Assembly (NCBI GenBank): GCA_903772945.1
Contig: CAICTM010000992.1
Span: forward strand, 1-40,294
Length of the DNA stretch: 40,294 nucleotides
Direction: 5' to 3'
Source of the DNA: Seminavis robusta
Taxonomy: Eukaryota; Bacillariophyta; Bacillariophyceae; Naviculales; Naviculaceae
Under the pieces are notes generated by a model. That model ran no database searches, was not told the DNA's origin, and worked only from the letters and a program-made list of their open reading frames with translations. The position numbers and the translations under genes were made by a program. Position 1 is the stretch's first letter, and every line of letters begins with the position of its first letter. Of the stretch, positions 17,726 to 27,060 are shown in pieces.

Positions 17726-20128
17726 ATGAAGTTTTCACATACCCTTTCCCTGAACTCGAATCCGGACTGGGCCAAGTTTTACATTGACTATGCAGGTTTG
17801 AAAAAGGTCATTCATGAAGTGGAGCAGCAGACCACCACTCCAGATGCTACTAGTAGTATTGCCACTAAGGAACTGCTGGCCGAGACACGACGGGAACGTT
17901 TCTTGACGGAGTTGACTCCCATGGTGAAGGTGGTGCGTCAATTTTACGACACGAAGAAGGCGGAATTGGACATGGAATTGGCCCATTTGCAGCCTTTGTT
18001 GGAACGATCGTCATCTCGATTATCTCTCTTGAGTTTGAAAGACGATGAAACAACTCCACTTGTCATGAGCAGCATGAAATCCACGTCGTCCTTGGCCAGT
18101 CATGTCAATCTAGAAGATCAACGACGCCAAATTGGACATCTCTTTACCCAGTATCACAGCTTGAAACAATACGCACAACTCAACTGTACCGCCGTTCGCA
18201 AAATCTTGAAAAAGTACGACAAGACCATGCTCGACAATCTACTCACCACGCATTTGGAACCACTTCGTCTCTTGTTGCCCTTTTGGGATCATGATCATGA
18301 TCATGATCAGCCCGAGCAAGTTGATCGATCCATTGAAACACTACAGACCTATTTTGCACACTTTTATTGCAATGATAATGCAGATCAAGCCAAACGACAA
18401 TTGCAACTCATGGTACGAGAAGTCATCACCTTTCAACGACATTCCGTGTGGCTCGACGTCATTCAAGATCAGCGCAAAAAGGAAGCCGCCGTCGTACGAG
18501 ATGCCACCACCAGTGCTTCAACTCCAACTGCCAACAAACCACAACCACCATCGATACTTGACAAACAACCCACTAAAACAGCACTCTGGACTCTTATGAC
18601 AAGCAATACCAATGCCATCACGGGAACCATCAGTGTCATTCTATTTCTTTCCATTCTCTGGTGGCCCGGCAACATCTTTGGGGAAGAAGAGGACGATGAC
18701 GAAACGACCAAACGCAATGCACTCGCACTCCTCGTCTTGGTGTCCATGCTTTGGGCCGCCGAAACGATACCACTCTTTGTCACGTCCATGTTGGTGCCCT
18801 TTTTGACCGTCGTACTACGTGTCATTACCGATGAAGAAACTGGAAGACGATTGGATGCTAACGCCGCATCCCAATACGTCTTTGAGGCCATGTTTTCACA
18901 CGTCATTATGCTACTCTTGGGAGGATTCTCCATTGCCGCCGCCTTGTCGAAACACAACATTGCCCAACTACTCGCCACGGCTATTTCGAGACGCTGCGGA
19001 ACGGGTATAAGAACGGTCCTATTGGTGAATATGCTCCTTGCCACGGGCGCCAGCATGTGGATCTCCAATGTCGCGGCACCCGTCCTCTGCTATTCCCTGC
19101 TTTCGCCCATCTTAAAGGCGAGTACAGCACAAACCAGCCGCGCCGTGTTTGGAACCACGCAACACGTCGCCGCCGAACAAGATCATCGACTTTGTCGGGC
19201 ACTTGTGATGGGGATTGCACTTGCTTCCAATGTGGGGGGCATGGCATCGCCCATTAGTTCTCCACAGAATCTATTCGCCATTGAATACACTGATCACATT
19301 GGATGGTTGGCATGGTTCACCGTGTCGATTCCACTCTGTCTTACACTCAATGTCCTGCTCTGGGGATGGCTAATTTTCTGCTATCAATTGCCACGAGGCG
19401 AGTCAACGGCGGTCCAATACGCATTGCGGCAACGAGATCATCAAAATCGATCTACCAAAGAACCCTTTACCAAGGAACAGTACTACGTTATTATTGTGTC
19501 GGTGGGCACGGTCCTCTTGTGGTGTGCCAGCATCAACTTGTCCGAGTATACCGGTCAAATGGGCATTCTCGGCATTGTTCCATTTTGCATGTTTTTTGGA
19601 TACGGCATTTTGACCAAGGAAGATCTCAACAGTTTTCTATGGAGTGTCGTGATTCTCGCCATGGGAGGACTCGTACTCGGAGAAGCCGTCCGCACGTCCG
19701 GACTGCTCACTGTCATTGCAGAACGCATTGCCGTCTTTATCGAATGCAATCCACAACTCGACAGTCTCTGGGCAACAATGTGCATCTTTTGCACCTTGAT
19801 CTTGGTCTGTACGACTTTTGTCAGTCACACCGTCGGAGCCATTGTCGTGATTCCAATCGTTCAAGCGGTGGGATCGCAGATGCAACCCGTACCGCATGAC
19901 AAGGAATTGGTCTTTGCATCCGCATTGGCGTGTTCGGCCGCCATGGGACTGCCCGTCAGTGGCTTTCCCAACATGACTGCCATCAGCGTGGAAGATCGAC
20001 TGGGGAATCGGTACCTGACCGTTCGAGACTTTTTGCAATACGCACTCCCGGCATCGTTGCTGGCGTTGATGGTGGTGGTGACACTGGGATACTGGTTGGT
20101 CAAGGTTGCTGTGCAAATAGACGGATGA
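17726..20128 (+). CDS. SPX-domain anion permease, PHO91/PHO87-type phosphate transporter (DASS family)
   Basis: 800 residues, single exon, start MKFSHTLSLNSNPDWAKFYI, typical of SPX proteins. The SPX domain (about 1-175, with VRKILKKYDKTM carrying the basic inositol-pyrophosphate-binding helix) is followed by a linker. A DASS/CitMHS-type permease with around 12 membrane helices starts near residue 290. Family signatures are seen: ISNVAAPVLCYSLLSPIL and SHTVGAIVVIPIVQAVG (the paired SNT-type hairpins), ASNVGGMASPISSPQN and GLPVSGFPNMTAI. In yeast, such proteins are low-affinity or vacuolar phosphate transporters whose SPX domain gates flux by phosphate status. Location (plasma membrane or vacuole) cannot be decided here. 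A DHDHDHDQ stretch comes from a TGATCA repeat. Confidence 0.93.
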   Translation: MKFSHTLSLNSNPDWAKFYIDYAGLKKVIHEVEQQTTTPDATSSIATKELLAETRRERFLTELTPMVKVVRQFYDTKKAELDMELAHLQPLLERSSSRLSLLSLKDDETTPLVMSSMKSTSSLASHVNLEDQRRQIGHLFTQYHSLKQYAQLNCTAVRKILKKYDKTMLDNLLTTHLEPLRLLLPFWDHDHDHDQPEQVDRSIETLQTYFAHFYCNDNADQAKRQLQLMVREVITFQRHSVWLDVIQDQRKKEAAVVRDATTSASTPTANKPQPPSILDKQPTKTALWTLMTSNTNAITGTISVILFLSILWWPGNIFGEEEDDDETTKRNALALLVLVSMLWAAETIPLFVTSMLVPFLTVVLRVITDEETGRRLDANAASQYVFEAMFSHVIMLLLGGFSIAAALSKHNIAQLLATAISRRCGTGIRTVLLVNMLLATGASMWISNVAAPVLCYSLLSPILKASTAQTSRAVFGTTQHVAAEQDHRLCRALVMGIALASNVGGMASPISSPQNLFAIEYTDHIGWLAWFTVSIPLCLTLNVLLWGWLIFCYQLPRGESTAVQYALRQRDHQNRSTKEPFTKEQYYVIIVSVGTVLLWCASINLSEYTGQMGILGIVPFCMFFGYGILTKEDLNSFLWSVVILAMGGLVLGEAVRTSGLLTVIAERIAVFIECNPQLDSLWATMCIFCTLILVCTTFVSHTVGAIVVIPIVQAVGSQMQPVPHDKELVFASALACSAAMGLPVSGFPNMTAISVEDRLGNRYLTVRDFLQYALPASLLALMVVVTLGYWLVKVAVQIDG

Positions 20129-20805
20129 GGAAGCAAAAAGATTCTTGCAGGCAAGCTATAGTCCATGATTCTTACTGTAGTACTGGTACATGCACGAATA
20201 GCTTTTGCTCTCTACCGTCCCTTGACGTACCGTATACGAGGCCATTTCTATGCACGGAACCCGGTCCTGAATTGATCTCTTCTTTGCCTAAGCCTGGCCC
20301 TCTCTGGTGTATAACCTCCCTATACTCACTCCAAACCGCTTTATCATCTTCTTGCAGGCCAGCATTGTCCATGGTTATTACTGCGGTTATGAATCTATAG
20401 CTTTGCTCAGTTTGACTATTTACGATCTTTCGCTTGCTTGCGGCAAAGCAGCTTCGGCTCCTCCCTCTTGGAAAGGCGTTCGGGAGAGCGATGGTGCCAC
20501 TCCAATGGCTGGGGATTTCCGAACAGTTGTGTATGAGATTTAACGGCACTTCTTCGATGACTATGATGGTCAAACTACAGTCATACGTAAGGCAAACAGG
20601 ATTTAAGTTGACGTGAAGACAGCTTGGAGCCCTCGAGACTTTGTCGCGGCGAATCTCGTGTGCGACACGGCGAAGGGTGGCGTTACCGGTTCCTTTCCCC
20701 AATCTCTCACAATTATTTCTCCTTGTTTCTCGAAGCTCGGCTTTATCTCCATCTCTCGAACCTCGGCTGGTACTCCTGCCCCCCAAGAGAAGAGGAGACG
20801 AAAGA
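20129..20805. other. intergenic, 5' flank of the receptor cyclase gene
   Basis: The frame of the downstream gene is open back to 20641 but has no ATG, so 20641-20805 is taken as 5' UTR. A 204-residue minus-strand frame at 20172-20786 has unnatural composition and is not called. Confidence 0.45.
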
Positions 20806-23800
20806 ATGAAGCTCGACAGTTATGAGTCCGACGGCCTTCGTACCCTTACCACTGGCAGCAAGTCCGATGTGTACTGTGGAGATGAACCAGAGGTCTTCGA
20901 AGATGACTTCGACACGTCGCGTTCAACCATGCTCCATAGCACAAGCAGCAGTCGCCAAGACGAAATCAAGGAGCATTCAATGAACATTGAAAGAACAACA
21001 AAGCGTACCCTTCTGATGGCAGCATTGGTGACCTTGATGGGTGGTATTGCATCAGCAAGTTTCATTTTTGTGACCATTACAAATGAACGAAGGTCAAAAG
21101 AAGCCTTGTTTATCAGACGTGCTGCCGACTTGGCAGAAAGCATTGTCATCAGCTGGCATGATTATGAAACAGCGGCCCTTTGGATTCACGAATCTTGCCA
21201 TGATTGGAGGACAAACGGTTACGACAGATTCAACTTTAGGACTCTGTATGAGTACTTGGAGAGTTCTGGACTAGACTTTTACTTGATTGAATGGGTTCCT
21301 AATGTAACCCATGCAGAACGCCCAGCAATTGAAAATTCTACTGCAGACTTCTTTCGAAAGTATCCCCAAGGACACAACTACAAAGGCGGGTTTGTTGGAA
21401 TGGAACCAGTCGCTGGCAGCAACGCAGGTGAGCTGGCACTGGATGTAAGATCCAATCAATCCTTTTACTTCCCGGTTCAGTTCCTTGAACCCTGGCAAAA
21501 CGCTGGTGATTCCACACATTTAGATTTGTGGAGTCTCCCTTGGGAACAACCCATCATTCAAAAGGCATTGCAGAAGGCGGTTCCGGTCCTCACAGCACCC
21601 TTCATCTTGGCTGGAAATCATGACCAGAATGCAGGGTACTCAGTAGTGCTTTATCATCCAGGAAAACCAGTTATCAGCAGACATGATCCACAACCCACTG
21701 ACCTTAGCAACGTCATCATTCATATCAATGCACTTTTGACCAGGGCTGCCATTGCACAAGGTGTTAGCATGGGGGCGTATCTCTTTGACTCTACAACCAC
21801 CAACATTGATCCCGAGATGCCTCCAAATTTCATGGGTGGAATCAAGATTGAGGTAGAATCCTCTATAGATACGAGCACAGGTGAAACCCAGCAGCAAGAA
21901 CAAGACAACCAAACCTTATCCACATTTCCTGAAATCTCACTGACTGATCTGGTAGTTCAGAATGATCCAAAATTGATCTACCAGGACAACTTTGTTGTGG
22001 GGCAACGGACATGGACTACTGTTGTTGTACCCATTGATGAAACCTATGATCCAGATATTACGTTAGCCATGGTCAGTGGTGCACTGATCTTTGTTGGTGC
22101 TCTCTTGCTTTCCATTTGGATGATTCACAACATGCGAAGATCCATCAAGATGCATCGAATCTTATCTGAGGCTGCGGCTGAAGCTGCCATAGTTTCCAAC
22201 CTGTTCCCCGGAAAGGTCCGAGTACGAATGATTGAAGATGCCAAGAATCAAAAAAGTGCTTTGGGAGCACCAAGAAAGAAGGAAGATATCTTTTTGAGGG
22301 ATGGGGATGGGCAACATCGATTGTCAGTAAAAAAGCTCAATACCTACCTTTCTAGTGAGGGGATCTTTGGAAGCAAGCCCATTGCTGAACTGCATCCCTA
22401 CACAACAATCATGTTTGCTGATCTTGTGGGCTTCACTGTAGGTGAACTCTTGTGCATTTGTTGTCATTGCTTATGTTTTACTGTGGAGTGTGCAATCTGA
22501 TGCTATTGTCCCCTGCATGGTTTGATCATCATGCGCATGAAGGCATGGTCCTCTGTCCGTGAACCATACCAGGTAAAAACTATTCTCCATTGGTGTTTTT
22601 CTTTACAACAGACTTTCAATGAACTAAAACGTGTATTCAACCTCACAATCCTCCTATATATAAAGGTGTTTACCCTCCTTGAGACACTGGTAAGGAATAG
22701 CAATGAGATTGTAATTTCAGGGCACTTCCAGTTGCTAACCAACTTCTTTTACATTCAGTATTATGCCTATGACAATATTGCGGCACGCAGAAGGGTATTC
22801 AAAGGTACTTGCTCATGCAGAGCTAACATGCTGCTATACTGAAAGTTCAACTTTCACTAACCACCGCTTCCCTTGTTTCCATTCATGCAGTGGAGACCAT
22901 TGGGGATTGCTATGGTAAGTGCGCAAGAGTGCAACATCACATTATATGACGAAAAAACAGATTTTCTAATGAATTTATCACTGTCTTGCAGTGGCAGTTT
23001 GTGGTCTTCCTGATAGGAGGAAAAATCATGCTGGTAGGTTGCTCTCAAGTGTTGCAGCATTGAATTTTCAATGCCACCACAATGGTCTGACAACACATCT
23101 TTGCTTGATCCGTCTACACTTATAGTTATCATGGCAAGATTTGCCACTGATTGCATGCATCGAATGCACAAACTAGTAAAGGCTCTAGAGGTGACATTGG
23201 GCCCTGACACCTCTGACCTGGGTATTCGAGTTGGTAGGTGTTTCTCAGATATACATACCTTATGGGTTCTGCATTGACCTGCATCATCTCATTGACTTTC
23301 TCTTCTTTGGCAGGGCTCCATTCTGGTCAAGTAACGGTAAGATCAAGTGATGGGGTCCCAACCTCGCGGTCCCTTGTTTTGTCCAATAACTTAACCAATA
23401 GCTCCAATGACAAACCAATACCTCACATACTCCTCATACGTTCTCCAAAAAGGCTGGAGTCCTAAGAGGAGACAAGGGTCGGTTCCAGCTGTTTGGTAAG
23501 AAAAACCTCAAGTTTGACACGAATGCATGGACATTGGCTATTGTGCATGTGTAGGTGCACTAAAAGTTTCTGTTTATCCTGTCTTGTTCTTTCAAGGGGA
23601 CACAATGAACACTGCCAGCCGAATGGAATCAACTGGAGTTAGAAACAAGATCCAGGTCTCTCAGGAGACTGCTGACCTTCTCACAGCTGCAGGCAAGGGG
23701 GGTTGGCTAGTGCCTAGAAAGGACATGATCACTGCAAAAGGAAAAGGAACCTTGCAAACATACTTCCTCAAGATCCTGTCAAAGTCCCAGGGTTCTGCTG

Positions 23801-25829
23801 AATTCAATATGCAGAAAGTACGAGGGTCTGATCATGGCAATCTTAGGGTTCAGGAGGAAACCAAGATGCATCGCCTCGTTGACTGGAATGTGGAGGTGCT
23901 ATGCCAACTTATCAAGCGAATTGTTGCACGCCGAGCAGCTGCTATGGTGGAACAAAAACCCTACACTCCGGATTTCCATTCCTTTGACTCTGCAAAAATG
24001 CCACTGGATGAAGTTGCGCAAATCATCAAGCTCCCCGATCTTGATGGTACCGCGGTCAAAAGGCAGGTGGACTCTGAATGCATTGAGCTGGATGGAGATG
24101 TCATGGCGCAATTGAAAGACTTGGTAACAAAGATTGCTACCATGTACCACTCCAATTTCTTTCACAACTGTAAGGCGTGATTGGTTTCCATGAAGTATTC
24201 TATTTTGCAATTTGACCCACCCCAGTAATTCACTTGCCCACACTTATTTCTCTTGCACTTCTCTAGTTGAGCATGCATCTCACGTTGGCATGAGTGTTCA
24301 GAAGATGCTCTCTCGGATTATCAATCCAAAGGAGATCTTTCTGAAAAGGCATCAGGGGGATGATTCAAAATTGGATTCTGAGCTTCATGAGTAAGCAGTG
24401 CATAGGTGTCATTTATTAGTGCTTGTCCCATGGCACCTTCCTGACCATATCTTTGATTTGTCATCCTAGCCATACCTTTGGGATCACTTCGGATCCTCTC
24501 ACTCAGTTCGCCTGTGCTTTCTCTGCCTTGATACATGATTTGGATCATGGAGGTGTACCCAACACAGTCCTGATGAAGGAAGGGAGCCCCCTTGCAGAGA
24601 AGTACAATCAAAAGAGCCTTGCTGAACAGGTATGTTTGCCCCTCTTTTTCTGACCTGTGGCCATTCATTGCAACTAATTTCCTCATGAACCCCCATTGTC
24701 ATGCTTAGAACTCCATTGATTTGGCATGGGGATTGCTTGGAAATCCAAGCTATGATAAGCTCCTCAAGACAATCTGCTGTGATGAGGACGATTTCAAGAG
24801 GTTTCGGCAGTTGGTGGTCAATTGTATGTACCAAAGCATTTCTTTATTGCATTGTTGACTGTGCCTCTTCAGTGGATCTAACCGAATGCTTGCCATAAAA
24901 CTAGCTGTCTGTGCCACTGATGTAATGGACAGAGAATTGGGAGCAACTCGCAAGGCACGCTGGGACATGGCCTTCAGTGAAGAACCCAGGAATGAGCCCA
25001 AGAACGAGACAGTCAACCGCAAGGCTACCATTGTTGTAAGCATCAAGACTTTGCTGTGTTGCAGAGCCATGACTTTTTGAATGCTGATGCTTGCATGAAA
25101 ATATTCTTCTACCATTCAATACTTTGTACTGCTACAGATTGAGCATTTGATCCAAGCTTCAGATGGTAAGTTGAATGGAACAACTTATTGACCATATATG
25201 TCAGTGATGTCATGTATCTGACCTCATCTGCATGAATACCTGGTTGTTTCAGTGTCCCACACAATGCAGCATTGGCACATCTACACCAAATGGGTAAGCT
25301 TACAATTCCAGATGCTTCTGTATACAGCCAACACAGGAAAGCCATGGATCATCCTCTCATGGTACTATTTGTGGTTTCATTGCGAATTCCAAACCACCAG
25401 AACAAACGACTCTTTTTGAGCTCTACAAAGCCTTCAAGGCTGGACGATTGGAAAAAGACCCCAGTATCAGCTGGTATGAAGGGGAGCTGGGTGAGTCTAG
25501 TATTTCTTTCTTTTCTGTTGTTGTGGTTCTTAGCGGCGATGCTTACCAATGGATTGTCTGCTGTTGCTTCAGGATTCTTTGATTTCTATATCATTCCACT
25601 GGCGAAGAAGCTGTTCAAGTGTGGTGTCTTTGGAGTCAGCAGTGATGAGTTTTTGAACTATGCCGAGATCAATCGCAAAGAGTGGGAGAAGAAGGGGGCA
25701 CAAATGGTCCAGAAGTATCTGCAGGACTATGAAGCAGATTGTGGGGTGACTCCTGAAGGAAGACTCTCCTATGACACTATGAGTGAAGATGAATCTGACG
25801 ACGATTCTATGGGCCAGTTCAGTGTATGA
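20806..25829 (+). CDS. receptor with CHASE sensor, guanylate cyclase and class I phosphodiesterase domains
   Basis: 18 exons: 20806-22437, 22543-22572, 22666-22689, 22759-22804, 22891-22914, 22992-23033, 23126-23233, 23314-23336, 23453-23495, 23597-24169, 24267-24390, 24470-24629, 24709-24823, 24905-25035, 25138-25165, 25253-25293, about 25401/25421-25490, 25573-25829; all introns GT-AG. About 1160 residues: TM1 near 67-91, extracellular CHASE domain (YFPVQFLEPWQNAGD), TM2 near 417-440. The cyclase domain (MFADLVGFT with metal Asp539, VETIGDCY with Asp583, NTASRMES) makes the cyclic nucleotide. The PDE domain (HNFEHA 847-852, HDLDHGG 912-918, Asp987, ASDVSH) hydrolyses it. Substrate is probably GTP/cGMP (Glu579), but see Gln655. 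Exon 17 carries a probable one-base T deletion or uses another acceptor. In diatoms such bifunctional enzymes have been linked to pheromone signalling; that is background, not shown here. Confidence 0.92.
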
Positions 25830-26305
25830 GGGATCATCGACTGTGAAGGCATGCGCTGAGTGCGCCGCCAAGCCTGCATACTCAACTTCTGTGGTTTCAG
25901 CTCGAGCTGGGATTGTTTGAGGATGACGAACAGTTGGATGGCTGTTTTCAGTGTTCCCTTTAGGCATTATCCGTGTACATTGTTTTTAATCAAGCTTCCT
26001 ATATATCTTACATCTGTCTATGGTTGCTGCGTCTTGCTCCAGCTAGTCAGGTTGCCTATAGAGAAAGTTGCACTTCCGTCAAGAGAGGCAACCGGTCGAT
26101 CATCATCTGAGAGAAAGCTCTTGGCCTCAGAATGTAAGTCGTTTTGTTTGTTCAGTATGCATTGCTAATACGGAGCTATACAAGAACATTCAAAACTGTG
26201 GGGATCAGTGATGCAGAACATTGTGTTGCCTCAGGTGCAGAGTTGGGAGGATGAGGACTATAATTGTCGACACCGAAGCAAGCGTGAGGGGCGACTTCTC
26301 GTTCA
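25830..26305. other. intergenic, 3' flank of the receptor cyclase gene
   Basis: No supported gene. 3' UTRs of two converging transcripts are expected here. Confidence 0.4.
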
Positions 26306-27024
26306 TCAACTCTGGGCCTCTGGGTCTTCAGAGCAAGAATGCGCATTTTCAGTTTCTGTTGCGACTTGTGCCGCCTTGCTTATTGTTTCAACGCCCGCGT
26401 CTCCGTCGTCGCGGTCCTTATCCATCGTCGATTCGTGACGAGATATCTGGTCGAGTGGTTCACAAGCTTCCAATTCGTCCGCGCCTTTACCGGTGTGCCC
26501 CTGAGGTTCGCTTCGATCATCGACGCCCTCCTCGAGGCGACAGAACTCTTCCGTCATGAACCTGCAGGATTCCTCAACATCCATTGCCTCGTCGACTAAG
26601 ATCAAGACCTCTTGATCCCTCCTGTCAAGTACTGGAGGCGCACTCCCATCATCGTCATCGTCTATTCGGAACTCTTCCGTTATGAACTTGCAGGTTTCAT
26701 CATCTCCGATTGCAGTGCTCGGTACAATCAGAAAGGACCTCCGGATGCTGCTGCGACGGCGGTCTCGAGGACGTGAGTTTGCCTCTTCTTCTCGTCTCAG
26801 AGGCAACGCTTCATTTTCTGGCACTGTCGAAAACCCCGTCGACCGGGTTTTATAGTGCTCGTACCGGTGCTGTTGTTGGATTGGCAGGAGCAATTGCACA
26901 TGGCAGCAGGTGGCGAAGGAGGAGCCAACACCTGAATTCGTCCACTGGCATGATGAACAAGGCTTCCCGAGAAATGATCGCTGACTCGGAACGGGCCGCT
27001 TCCATTGGTCGGCACAATGGACAT
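26306..27024 (-). CDS. hypothetical acidic protein, or C-terminal tail exon of the adjacent GPCR
   Basis: As a separate gene it starts at ATG 27024. A 62-nt GT-AG intron (26870-26931, phase 0) joins exon 26932-27024 to exon 26306-26869, giving about 218 residues. Exon 2 has a basic stretch (RPRDRRRSSIRRSF), then two related motifs, ETCKFITEEFRID and ESCRFMTEEFCRLE, and an acidic Ser/Asp-rich end. No signal peptide, membrane helix or known family. The ATG lies only 36 nt after the GPCR stop on the same strand, which leaves little room for a promoter. A different splice (donor GTATTG at 27098, acceptor at 26932) would instead fuse this frame to the GPCR as a cytosolic tail. Which is right needs transcripts. 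Confidence 0.4.
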
Positions 27025-27060
27025 TGACGAGTTCAGTTTACTGGCCGTCAGCAACCGTCG

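Noticed and set aside
18469..19068. 199-residue frame antisense to the SPX transporter
   Set aside because: Overlaps a clear gene on the other strand; Ser/Met/Val-rich shadow translation.
20172..20786. 204-residue minus-strand frame upstream of the receptor cyclase
   Set aside because: Composition is not protein-like and it covers the expected 5' UTR and promoter of the plus-strand gene.
25294..25336. Very short (43-nt) intron 16 with acceptor CAACACAG, which also keeps the frame
   Set aside because: It would insert about 20 residues not seen in PDE domains and be far shorter than the other introns of the gene.
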